Assembly: GCF_042429235.1 (NCBI RefSeq)
Contig: NZ_JBHMBA010000002.1
Length of the DNA: 64,000 bases
Direction: 5' to 3' (one strand)
DNA from: Arthrobacter_B citreus
Lineage (GTDB): Bacteria; Actinomycetota; Actinomycetes; Actinomycetales; Micrococcaceae
This document shows positions 15,127 to 22,377 of this stretch, one piece after another; position 1 is the stretch's first letter; every line of letters starts with the position of its first letter. A program made the position numbers and the translations under genes. Under the pieces are notes generated by a model, which worked only from the letters and a program-made list of their open reading frames with translations, did no database searches and was not told where the DNA came from.

Positions 15127-16464
15127 TTAGCCCTTCGGCTGCAGCTTTACCGTTTCCCTGATGCGCGAGAGTGGAATCAGCGCCAGCAGGCAGATGCAGG
15201 CCAGGACCACGTAATGCACCGGAAAGCCCGCCGAGTCGATGATCCAGCCCGAGACCACCGACGCAAAGACCCCGGATACCCCCAGCGCAACGCCGATCAT
15301 GATCCCCATGGCGGTTCCGGCGGCGGCCGGCACCGAATCGATCAGCAGCGCGTAGACCACCGGGAATGGTGCATTCCGGAACAGTCCCCAGGCCAGGAGC
15401 GCCACCCAGGCGCTGGCGGGCCCAACGATGAAGATCATGGCGATAAGCGACACAGCCCAGCCAACAGTGAGGAACACCAGGGCGAATTTGCGGCCGATGT
15501 GGTCTGACAGAGTTCCCCAGACAATCTGTCCAATCCAGCCCGTGAGACCGCTTGCACCGGCGATCAGCGCGGCTTCGCCCATCCCGATGCCCTCGCCCAC
15601 CAGCTGAGTGGTCAGGAAGGTGACCGCCCCGGCCTCAGCCCAGAGGAACAGGAAAACGAGCACCACCGACCAGCGGACATTCGAGTTGGACAGGGCTTCC
15701 TTGACGGGTTCCATGATGCCGCCGCTGAGGCGGGTGGAAAGCTCGGGGAGGGGTTTGGTCAGGTTATTCCGGTCAATCCAGTCGTACACCTTGGCCTGGT
15801 TGCGCCGCGTTCCGATGATGGCCTGGAGGATGATGATGGGTGTTCCGAGCAGGGGGATCAGCAGGAAGGCCTCACGCCAACCTGCCACCCCCAGGATCCC
15901 GGCGATGAGTGCTCCGGTAAGGAACTGGCCCAGCGGAAATCCCGTGTGGTGGACGCCGACGGCGAACCCGCGGTATTCCTTGGGCCACCATTCACTGACC
16001 AGGGCCACGTTGACGGGTTCTGATCCGCCCCGGCTCATGCCCATCGGGATCCGCAGCAGCAGGAAGGCCACGAAGCTGCCGGCAAAACCGAAGGTGGCCG
16101 CGCCGCCGAGGATTCCCAGCAACATGGCGATATTCCAGGTCCAGGTCCTGCGGTAACCGGTGCCGATCCGATCCGAGATCAGCCCGAAAAGGATGCCGCC
16201 CACAATAAGTCCGGCAAAAAAGAATGAATTGACCAGGCCGGCTTGGGCCGCACTAAGGTCGAATTCCTCCGAAATGGCGGGCAGGACCGCCGGAAGGATA
16301 CCGCCGTCGATCGACGTCATGAGAATAGCGCCGGTGGTCACCGCCAAGGTCCACCACGAGAGCGGGTGTGCGCGCGGCATCCATGATGTGGCGCCCGGGG
16401 ATCCAGGCTGGGGTTCCCGTTCCGGGGACTTGGTTATCGGCGGGGTGGAAAGTTCATCTGACAC
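15127..16464 (-). CDS. MFS transporter
   Basis: Major facilitator superfamily permease, 445 aa from the chosen GTG at 16464, which has GAGGAG 6 bp upstream. The frame is open a further 38 codons, but that part is unlike a transporter. About 12 membrane helices are visible, with the MFS loop-2/3 motif GLISDRIGTGYRR and the loop-8/9 counterpart WGTLSDHIGRKFALVF. The helix-4 segment RIPMGMSRGGSEPVNVALVSEW resembles organic-anion or sugar-phosphate/metabolite-proton symporters. The substrate cannot be told from sequence. It stands alone between convergent and divergent neighbours. Confidence 0.88.
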   Translation of the reverse strand: MSDELSTPPITKSPEREPQPGSPGATSWMPRAHPLSWWTLAVTTGAILMTSIDGGILPAVLPAISEEFDLSAAQAGLVNSFFFAGLIVGGILFGLISDRIGTGYRRTWTWNIAMLLGILGGAATFGFAGSFVAFLLLRIPMGMSRGGSEPVNVALVSEWWPKEYRGFAVGVHHTGFPLGQFLTGALIAGILGVAGWREAFLLIPLLGTPIIILQAIIGTRRNQAKVYDWIDRNNLTKPLPELSTRLSGGIMEPVKEALSNSNVRWSVVLVFLFLWAEAGAVTFLTTQLVGEGIGMGEAALIAGASGLTGWIGQIVWGTLSDHIGRKFALVFLTVGWAVSLIAMIFIVGPASAWVALLAWGLFRNAPFPVVYALLIDSVPAAAGTAMGIMIGVALGVSGVFASVVSGWIIDSAGFPVHYVVLACICLLALIPLSRIRETVKLQPKG

Positions 16465-16626
16465 GCGCGCTCCTCGTTGACCACTCGTCCATTGGAATAG
16501 CCGGGACGAGGGTGGGAGCAGATGACGCTGCGCCTGCATCCACCCGCTGTCATGGCTGCGAATAGTCTGAGAAGACACCGGGCCAGTGTCAATCCCCCGT
16601 CCGGAACCGGAAGCGTTGAGGCGGAC

Positions 16627-17067
16627 TTAGTGCTTCACCTTGACGAGGACAGTGCCCATGGCGCGGTCATGCAGGCCACGCTGGTCGGCGTCGAAGACGA
16701 CGGCGGGAATCACCAGGCACAGCAGCAGGCTCCGCACGAGCGCTGGGAGGAACCCGGCTGCCGTGCCGTCGAGGCGCTGCACCTGGAGGCTGAACACGCG
16801 GTGGCCAATCCCGTAGCCGAGCAGGCCCACGAGCACAATCTGTTCGGCGGCAAAGATCACCAGGGTGGCCGTGGACGACCATCCAAAGAAGGCGTAGGAA
16901 ATGAGAGAGGCTAGAGCCCAGTCAATGAGAAGCGCGCCCAGGCGGGGACCCACCCGGCCGATGCTGCCGGGGCCGGTCCTGGGCCGGCCGAGGCGTTTGC
17001 CGGGCCAGGAGTTTTCGTCGGACGGAGGGCCTTCCAGCCACGAGCCTAAGCTTCTTCTATCAACCAC
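16627..17067 (-). CDS. RDD-family membrane protein
   Basis: A 146-aa RDD-domain integral membrane protein. The RDD motif region GRVGPRLGALLIDWALASLI (38-57) contains the conserved Arg and Asp. Two further helices follow (about 66-87 and 106-126), with the tail LHDRAMGTVLVKV that is usual in the family. RDD proteins have been linked to transport, but no general function is known. It starts with GTG at 17065-17067, supported by a TAGTCT element 6 nt upstream. It is divergent from glnA1, as in other Arthrobacter-type genomes. Confidence 0.88.
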   Translation of the reverse strand: MVDRRSLGSWLEGPPSDENSWPGKRLGRPRTGPGSIGRVGPRLGALLIDWALASLISYAFFGWSSTATLVIFAAEQIVLVGLLGYGIGHRVFSLQVQRLDGTAAGFLPALVRSLLLCLVIPAVVFDADQRGLHDRAMGTVLVKVKH

Positions 17068-17073
17068 GGTTTA

Positions 17074-17079
17074 AGACTA
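17074..17079 (-). promoter_or_regulatory. -10 element of a leaderless promoter (RDD gene)
   Basis: On the minus strand TAGTCT is followed by 6 nt (TAAACC) and the GTG start at 17067. Confidence 0.6.
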
Positions 17080-17162
17080 CCCGTCGGGGGTGATGCCGCG
17101 CTCCGCCATCAAATGCTTCCCCGGAGCCGTTCACGCTAGGGTAGAGAAGAGACCTTGGTTGC

Positions 17163-17200
17163 GTAACTTGTCTGAAACATCACCGACACGGTCGAGAAAT
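17163..17200 (+). promoter_or_regulatory. GlnR-type operator upstream of glnA1
   Basis: The order is GTAAC (17163-17167), 6 nt, GAAAC (17174-17178), 6 nt, GACAC (17185-17189), 6 nt, GAAAT (17196-17200). This is the GTnAC-n6-GAAAC repeat with 22-bp period described for the actinobacterial nitrogen regulator GlnR. It lies about 10 bp upstream of a TACAGT -10-like element (17211-17216). Confidence 0.8.
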
Positions 17201-17225
17201 TTGCTCCCCTTACAGTTCTAAGGAG

Positions 17226-17254
17226 TTGACAGGGAAGCCGTTTCCGTCCATAGC
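17226..17254 (+). promoter_or_regulatory. Possible second glnA1 promoter
   Basis: TTGACA (17226-17231), a 17-bp spacer and the weak -10 CATAGC (17249-17254). A GlnR-dependent promoter ending in TACAGT (17211-17216) lies just upstream, so glnA1 may have both regulated and basal promoters. Confidence 0.4.
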
Positions 17255-17314
17255 GGATCAGGCCGGCGAGCCCGGGGTCATCCACCCAAATTGTGTAAAA
17301 GGAGCAAAGTACCG

Positions 17315-18739
17315 ATGTTCAAAACTGCGGACGAAGTCCTGAAGTTCATCGCTGACGAAGATGTTAAGTTCGTCGACATCCGATTCACCGACCTCCCCGG
17401 AGTGCAGCAGCACTTCAACGTACCGGCGAAGTCCGTGGATGCCGACTTCTTCATCAATGGCCAGCTTTTCGACGGCTCTTCCATCCGCGGATTCCAGGGC
17501 ATCGCAGAATCCGACATGCAGCTGATCCCGGACGTGACCACCGCGTTCCTGGACCCGTTCCGCATCGAGAAGACACTGGCGCTGAACTTCTCCATCGTCA
17601 ACCCGCGCACGGGCGAGCCGTACCACCGCGATCCGCGCGGCGTCGCTGAGCGCGCCGAGGCATACCTTGCGTCCACCGGTATCGCCGACACCGCGTTCTT
17701 TGCCCCTGAGGCCGAGTTCTTCGTGTTTGACAACGTGCAGTACGAGTCCTCCCCGCAGGGCAGCTTCTACAAGGTGGACTCCATTGAGGCGCCCTGGAAC
17801 AGCGGCCGCGAGGAAGAGGGCGGAAACCTTGGCAACAAGACCCCGTTCAAGGGCGGTTACTTCCCCGTTGCCCCCGTGGACAAGCAGGCGGACCTTCGCG
17901 ACGCCATCTGCGTGGAGCTGGACAACGCCGGCCTCGAGGTTGAGCGCGCCCACCATGAGGTAGGCGGTGCCGGCCAGGCCGAGATCAACTACAAGTTCAC
18001 CACCATGACGCATGCTGCCGATGACCTGCTGAAGTTCAAGTACATCGTCAAGAACGTCTCGGACGCCTGGGGCAAGTCCGCTACCTTCATGCCGAAGCCT
18101 GTCTTCGGCGACAACGGCTCGGGCATGCACTGCCACCAGTCGCTGTGGAACGGTTCCACTCCCCTGTTCTACGACGAGAAGGGGTATGCCGGCCTGTCCG
18201 ACGTTGCCCGCTGGTACATTGGCGGCCTCCTCAAGCACGCTTCCGCCGTCATGGCCTTCACCAACCCGACGGTCAACTCCTACCGCCGCCTGGTCAAGGG
18301 CTTCGAAGCTCCCGTCAACATGGTGTACTCGCAGGGCAACCGCTCCGCCGGTATCCGCATCCCGATCACGGGTTCCAACCCCAAGGCCAAGCGCATCGAG
18401 TTCCGCGCTCCGGACGCGTCCTCGAACCCGTACCTGGCCTTCGCGGCACAGCTGATGGCCGGCCTTGACGGAATCAAGAACCGCATCGAGCCCGCAGATC
18501 CGATCGATAAGGATCTCTACGAGCTTCCCCCGGAAGAGGCCCGCGGCATCCAGCTGGCACCCGGTTCCCTGGAAGAGGCCCTGGACGCCCTGGAGAACGA
18601 CAACGAGTTCCTCCAGGCCGGCGGCGTCTTCACCCAGGACCTGATCGACACCTGGATCGAATACAAGCGCGAATACGAAATCAAGCCGCTGATGCTGCGC
18701 CCGAACCCGTATGAGTTCGAGCTCTACTACGGCTGCTAA
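17315..18739 (+). CDS. glnA: Glutamine synthetase I beta (GlnA1)
   Basis: Dodecameric glutamine synthetase type I (474 aa), the main ammonium-assimilating enzyme (glutamate + ammonia + ATP to glutamine). It starts at the ATG at 17315, preceded by AAAGGAG; the frame is open slightly upstream. Family marks: FDGSSIRGFQ, the ATP/metal region AEFFVFD, GSGMHCHQSLW, and NRSAGIRIPITG. The adenylylation tyrosine Y402 lies in DKDLYELPPEEARG, as expected for the beta subtype regulated by GlnE, whose gene is 7 kb away. A GlnR-type box upstream indicates nitrogen control. It is monocistronic, with a terminator 35 bp past the stop. Confidence 0.97.
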   Translation: MFKTADEVLKFIADEDVKFVDIRFTDLPGVQQHFNVPAKSVDADFFINGQLFDGSSIRGFQGIAESDMQLIPDVTTAFLDPFRIEKTLALNFSIVNPRTGEPYHRDPRGVAERAEAYLASTGIADTAFFAPEAEFFVFDNVQYESSPQGSFYKVDSIEAPWNSGREEEGGNLGNKTPFKGGYFPVAPVDKQADLRDAICVELDNAGLEVERAHHEVGGAGQAEINYKFTTMTHAADDLLKFKYIVKNVSDAWGKSATFMPKPVFGDNGSGMHCHQSLWNGSTPLFYDEKGYAGLSDVARWYIGGLLKHASAVMAFTNPTVNSYRRLVKGFEAPVNMVYSQGNRSAGIRIPITGSNPKAKRIEFRAPDASSNPYLAFAAQLMAGLDGIKNRIEPADPIDKDLYELPPEEARGIQLAPGSLEEALDALENDNEFLQAGGVFTQDLIDTWIEYKREYEIKPLMLRPNPYEFELYYGC

Positions 18740-18773
18740 GCCCTAGCGCGCAAAGCAGCGGGTCCGCCCGCTG

Positions 18774-18820
18774 AAGAGCCCGCACCATTTGCCGAACTCC
18801 GGCGGACGGTGCGGGCTCTT
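18774..18820. terminator. Terminator after glnA1
   Basis: AAGAGCCCGCACC (18774-18786) pairs with GGTGCGGGCTCTT (18808-18820), a 13-bp perfect stem. A small inner GCCG/CGGC stem sits in the loop and TCCTTTCC follows. It lies between convergent genes. Confidence 0.85.
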
Positions 18821-18839
18821 TCCTTTCCGCCCGCGGAAG

Positions 18840-19604
18840 TCAGGCCGCCGAGCGGCGATATTTGGCGGCCGCGAGGAAATATCCCAGCAGCAGGATCCCC
18901 AGGAGCCAGGCGAGGGCCACCCAGATTCCGCTGCCGACTGGTTGCTGTTCGAACAGCGCCCGGAGCGTGTCCACGATGGACGTGACGGGCTGGTTCTGCG
19001 CGAACCAGGCCACCGGACCCGGCATCGAATCGGTGGGCACGAACGCCGAGCTGATGAACGGGAGGAAGATCAACGGGTAGCTGAACGCACTCGCCCCGTC
19101 CACGGTTTTTGCCGAGAGCCCGGCGAGGACGGCGATCCAGGTCAACGACAGGATGAACAGCACCAGGATTCCGGTAACGGCGAGCCAGGCGGCAACGGAC
19201 GCGCCGGTCCGGAAGCCCATGATCAGCGCCACTGCCAGAACGACGGCGACGGCGGCCAGGTTCGCTGCCAGCGACGTGAACACATGAGCCCACAGCACGC
19301 TGGACCGAGCTATCGGCATGGAGGAGAAGCGTTCGAGAATGCCGCCCTGCAGATCCATGAACAGCCGGAAGGAGGTATAGGCGACACCGGAGGCGATGGT
19401 GATCAGCAGGATGCCGGGAAGCATGTAATCCAGGTAAGGCTCCCCGGATCCGGTGTTGATCGCACCTCCCAGGACATATACAAAGAGCAGCATGAGAGCC
19501 ACGGGCGTGACTGCGGTGGTGATGATTGTGTCCGGGCTGCGCAGGATGTGGCGCAGCGAACGCCCGGTCAACACCCGCGTGCTGTTGAGGATAGGTGAGC
19601 TCAT
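18840..19604 (-). CDS. ABC-2 type exporter permease (DrrB-like)
   Basis: ABC-2 membrane subunit, 254 aa from the ATG at 19604 (AAAGGA upstream). The open frame continues to 19853 but overlaps the ATPase gene in a non-membrane, Arg/Pro-rich reading. Six membrane helices fit the DrrB/antibiotic-efflux subgroup, with the ABC-2 signature region MDLQGGILERFSSMPIARSS after the third helix. It overlaps the ATPase gene by 4 bp and is the last gene of a padR-DUF1048-ATPase-permease operon. It is likely a drug or lipid exporter subunit; the substrate is unknown. Confidence 0.9.
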   Translation of the reverse strand: MSSPILNSTRVLTGRSLRHILRSPDTIITTAVTPVALMLLFVYVLGGAINTGSGEPYLDYMLPGILLITIASGVAYTSFRLFMDLQGGILERFSSMPIARSSVLWAHVFTSLAANLAAVAVVLAVALIMGFRTGASVAAWLAVTGILVLFILSLTWIAVLAGLSAKTVDGASAFSYPLIFLPFISSAFVPTDSMPGPVAWFAQNQPVTSIVDTLRALFEQQPVGSGIWVALAWLLGILLLGYFLAAAKYRRSAA

Positions 19605-20386
19605 GGCTGGTCCTTTCCGCCGTCGTCGCCCACGAGGGCAAGGAACACGTCCTCCAGGGATGCCTGCTTCTCGATGTACTCGACCCTGGCCGCCGGCAGG
19701 AGCTGCCTCAGCTCGGAAAGGGTGCCGTTTTGGATGATGGCGCCCCGGTGGAGGACGGCAATCCGGTCGGCCAGGTGCTCGGCCTCCTCGAGGTGCTGGG
19801 TGGTGAGCAGCACTGTGGTGCCGCTTCCCGCGAGCTCGCGGATCGTCCGCCACACCTCGTTGCGCGCCTGGGGGTCAAGCCCGGTGGTTGGCTCATCCAG
19901 GAAGATGACCGGTGGATTACCCGTCAGGCTCATGGCAATGTCGAGCCGCCGGCGCATTCCGCCCGAGTAGGTGCCTGCCCTCCGCCCGCCCGCATCTGAG
20001 AGCGAAAAACGGGCCAGGAGGCCGTCGGCGATTCGGCCGGGCTCGTGGAGCCGGCGAAGTTTGGCCATGAGGACGAGGTTCTCCCTGCCGGTAAGCACCT
20101 CGTCGATGGCGGCGAACTGTCCGGTCAGGCTGATGGATTCGCGGACCCGCCCGGGCTCGCTGCCGACGTCGAAGCCGCAGACAGCGGCGGTGCCGGCGTC
20201 GATCCCCAGGGTAGTTGCCAAGATACGCACCAGTGTGGTTTTGCCGGCGCCGTTGGAGCCCAGCAGCGCGAAGATGCTCCCCGGCGCCACCTCAAAATTC
20301 ACGCCCCGCAGCACATGAACGTCCTTGAACGATTTCTCGATGCCCCGAACCCGTACCGCTGGTGCAGGGGCTTGGTTTTGCGTCAT
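19601..20386 (-). CDS. ABC exporter ATPase (DrrA-like)
   Basis: ABC ATP-binding protein of 261 aa of the daunorubicin-resistance type. Walker A is GSNGAGKTTLV (about 39-49), the signature is YSGGMRRRLDIAMSL, Walker B is VIFLDEPTTGLDPQ, and the switch histidine is in TTQHLEEAEHLAD. The YSGGMRRRL form of the signature is characteristic of DrrA-type multidrug exporters. It is coupled by a 4-bp overlap to the permease and lies 21 bp after the DUF1048 gene. The whole operon is predicted to be controlled by the PadR repressor at its head. Confidence 0.92.
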   Translation of the reverse strand: MTQNQAPAPAVRVRGIEKSFKDVHVLRGVNFEVAPGSIFALLGSNGAGKTTLVRILATTLGIDAGTAAVCGFDVGSEPGRVRESISLTGQFAAIDEVLTGRENLVLMAKLRRLHEPGRIADGLLARFSLSDAGGRRAGTYSGGMRRRLDIAMSLTGNPPVIFLDEPTTGLDPQARNEVWRTIRELAGSGTTVLLTTQHLEEAEHLADRIAVLHRGAIIQNGTLSELRQLLPAARVEYIEKQASLEDVFLALVGDDGGKDQP

Positions 20387-20407
20387 GGTCCCGGCCTTCC
20401 GCCGTGG

Positions 20408-20770
20408 TTACGCTTCCTCTGCGGCTTGGTCAATGGTGTCGTTCAGGCGCGTGCGCTCCTTGTTGATCCACTTACCGTCCGTGTAGTTCCGGAGAAAGTC
20501 CTCGGCGAACTCCACCGGGTCTTCTCCGACAATGCCGCGGATCGGAGTTCCATCAGCAGCTGCTCCCTCGAACAGGTCGGCAAGATCCTCGACTGCCTGC
20601 AGGAAGACATCGCTCTTCGCGATCGTTCCGGCGTACGTAATGTAGCGTTCGAGGCCGTCGACCGCCGTGCGGTAGCCCGGAGGCAACTGCTCCTTGCGTG
20701 CTTTGTACTTCCGCCAGCGCTTTTTGTCTTCGGCCACGCCGATGACCTGCCCGATCCATTTTGCGGTCAT
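20408..20770 (-). CDS. DUF1048 family protein
   Basis: A 120-aa soluble, mostly helical protein of the DUF1048 family. The N-terminal KWIGQVIGVAEDKKRWRKYK and C-terminal VGEDPVEFAEDFLRNYTDG are the family's recognisable parts. DUF1048 genes repeatedly occur between a PadR regulator and an ABC exporter in Firmicutes and actinobacteria, suggesting a role in regulation or assembly of the exporter. That role is inference, as no mechanism is established that I know of. It overlaps the padR gene by 4 bp (20767-20770). Confidence 0.88.
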   Translation of the reverse strand: MTAKWIGQVIGVAEDKKRWRKYKARKEQLPPGYRTAVDGLERYITYAGTIAKSDVFLQAVEDLADLFEGAAADGTPIRGIVGEDPVEFAEDFLRNYTDGKWINKERTRLNDTIDQAAEEA

Positions 20771-21123
20771 GGTGACAGTCCTTCCTCCTGCGTGTGCTCC
20801 GCCATGCGGTGAAGCTCTCTGATCCGTCCGGCCAGGAAGTCCCAGGATCCCCAGAAGCCTTCGAGGTATTCCCGGCCTGCGGAATTTAGCGAGTAGACCT
20901 TGCGGGGCGGCCCCTTTTCCGACGCGATCCTTTCAACGTCGACGAGTCCGCGCTTCTCAATTCGAACCAGCAGCGCGTACACGGTGCCTTCCACAATGTC
21001 CGAAAAACCCTGTTCGCGCAGCCGGGCGGTGATTTCGTAGCCGTACGCCGGCTGCACGGCCAGCAGTGCAAGGACGATGCCCTCGAGTGTGCCTTTGAGC
21101 ATCTCGGTCATTTGCTTACCCAT
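20767..21123 (-). CDS. PadR-family transcriptional repressor
   Basis: PadR-type winged-helix regulator of 118 aa, a short member with one C-terminal dimerisation helix. Recognisable parts: LKGTLEGIVLALLAVQPAYGYEI at the N-terminus, the wing EGTVYALLVRIEKRGLVDVE, and KGPPRKVYSLNSAGREYLEGF. PadR proteins typically bind hydrophobic drugs and repress the adjacent efflux genes. It is the first gene of the operon. A 30-bp palindrome overlapping its -10 element (21143-21172) is the likely operator, implying autoregulation and drug-inducible expression of the exporter. Confidence 0.93.
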   Translation of the reverse strand: MGKQMTEMLKGTLEGIVLALLAVQPAYGYEITARLREQGFSDIVEGTVYALLVRIEKRGLVDVERIASEKGPPRKVYSLNSAGREYLEGFWGSWDFLAGRIRELHRMAEHTQEEGLSP

Positions 21124-21142
21124 GGACCAACCCTGCTACTTG

Positions 21143-21172
21143 GTGTTACTTAGTACTGGTACATAGTAACAC
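21143..21172. promoter_or_regulatory. Palindromic PadR operator
   Basis: GTGTTACT (21143-21150) and AGTAACAC (21165-21172) form perfect 8-bp arms. Inside, GTAC at 21153-21156 and at 21159-21162 continue the symmetry around a TG centre. It overlaps the -10 element of the padR promoter. Confidence 0.75.
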
Positions 21173-21190
21173 TGAATAGTGTCGCGGCAA
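21163..21190 (-). promoter_or_regulatory. padR operon promoter
   Basis: On the minus strand the -35 is TTGCCG (21185-21190), the spacer is 16 bp and the -10 is TACTAT (21163-21168). The palindromic operator covers the -10, which fits repression by steric blocking. Confidence 0.65.
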
Positions 21191-21209
21191 GAGCCCTCCG
21201 TGCGTGGAA

Positions 21210-21215
21210 TATAGT
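21210..21215 (+). promoter_or_regulatory. -10 element of a leaderless promoter (DUF6434 gene)
   Basis: TATAGT is followed by 6 nt (CATCGG) and GTG at 21222. This matches the leaderless pattern used elsewhere in the window and indicates the true start of the frameshifted gene downstream. Confidence 0.55.
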
Positions 21216-21221
21216 CATCGG

Positions 21222-21514
21222 GTGACGAACGAAGAGGTGCGTGGCTCAGTGAGCGGATCGGACCGGACTTCCATTTCGACGGCGCGATGCGGGAGTTTTT
21301 CGCCGGAGCCGACGGCACGCAAACCCTGTCGGGAGCAGCGGAACACTGGCACCGCACCCGAGATTCCACGCCTCAGGCCATTGGCGCCCAGTTCGAATAC
21401 AACCGGTTTACCCGGGTATGGCACACGGCCAACCCCCAGGGAGCCAGGGATGACCTGCTGGCCGCGTGGCGCCTGTACCGCAGCCGTCCGGTCGACGAAC
21501 GGGACCAGGCCTAG
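21222..21514 (+). pseudogene. DUF6434-like small protein, apparent frameshift near the start
   Basis: The reading frame ending at 21514 encodes PDFHFDGAMREFF, then a second half-repeat with QFEYNRFTR and LLAAWRLYRSR. This is the arrangement I associate with DUF6434, a small domain often fused to SAP domains. The PDFHFDG motif lies upstream of the first in-frame ATG (21287), and no ATG, GTG, TTG or CTG exists between the stop at 21212-21214 and 21287. A well-placed leaderless start (GTG 21222, encoding TNEEVRGSVSG) lies in another frame. One missing base between about 21250 and 21266 would join the two. It could be a real frameshift, a sequencing error, or translation from 21287 of a shortened 75-aa protein. 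Function unknown. Confidence 0.55.
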
Positions 21515-21573
21515 CCCGCTCGCGGGTTTCCCGGCCGGACGCCAGCCGCATTGCGGCATCGTGACCCAGCGGA

Positions 21574-22356
21574 TTAGCGGAAAAGCTTCGCATACTCCCG
21601 GACCAGCTCGGCATACTCCGGGGCAATCTGCGGGCCTGCCGGCCCCAACAGCATGACCAGCGGTTCGGACCACTTCAGCACGCACAGGGAATTCAGCCGG
21701 CCGAAGGCAAAAAGATCTTCAGGGGACAGTGATTCCCCGTTGATCAGGCGTGTCAGTGCCTCACCCGAGGCGGAACCCTGGATGGTCAGGTCCAAATCGC
21801 CGGCGGCCGTTACGGCATCCCACGCCCGCAGCGGGTCACCGGGGCGGTGGTTGGACGTTTCGCCAGCGATTCCTGCGTCTGCGCCAAATTCCGGGGAAGC
21901 CAGCAGCTCGTCCAACCGATCGTACAGTTCCCCGGTCATGTCCGGTTCAGCAGCCCCGGCATCATGGTCACCGGCGAAGGCAGCGGCTGAAAGGACCTCC
22001 AGCCGGCTGTGTCCCTCCGCGAGGTCCGTAAACGTGAGGACCTCGAGACGCGGGTGGCCCGGCCTGTCCCCGGATTCGACCGTCCGCACAATCCGCGCGG
22101 CGAGGTCAGGGCCGGGCGAGCGGGTGACCTCGTGGAATGAGCCGAACAGGTGCACCTCCCGGCCCTGCCAGAGGATCGAATAGTTCCAGAACCCGCCGGT
22201 GCGTGGCACAAAATCCCGGATCCGCAGCTCGCGACCCCGCGGCCCCACCCACTGCCGCAGCAGCCGGGAATTCGTGTGGGCGAAGAAGACGCTGGCAGCA
22301 GGAGCGTTAAAGTCCCGGATCAGGGGCGCGGACCGGCTTCCTGCTGGAGAGGTCAT
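21574..22356 (-). CDS. SRPBCC (AHSA1-like) domain protein with extra C-terminal region
   Basis: A 260-aa protein whose first half looks like an Aha1/SRPBCC ligand-binding domain: IRDFNAPAASVFFAHTNSRL, RQWVGPRGRELRIRDF, RTGGFWNYSILWQGREVHLFG and SFHEVTRS. The ending of that half (LTFTDLAEGHSRLEVLSA) is also typical. The remaining roughly 95 residues (from about 165) are not part of that fold. Within them, GEALTRLINGESLSPEDLFAFGRLNSL may be a separate helical module I do not recognise. It lies 21 bp after the DUF2510 gene in the same direction, so the two may be co-transcribed. Ligand unknown. Confidence 0.78.
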   Translation of the reverse strand: MTSPAGSRSAPLIRDFNAPAASVFFAHTNSRLLRQWVGPRGRELRIRDFVPRTGGFWNYSILWQGREVHLFGSFHEVTRSPGPDLAARIVRTVESGDRPGHPRLEVLTFTDLAEGHSRLEVLSAAAFAGDHDAGAAEPDMTGELYDRLDELLASPEFGADAGIAGETSNHRPGDPLRAWDAVTAAGDLDLTIQGSASGEALTRLINGESLSPEDLFAFGRLNSLCVLKWSEPLVMLLGPAGPQIAPEYAELVREYAKLFR

Positions 22357-22377
22357 GCTGCGCGTCTTCCCGGGTGG

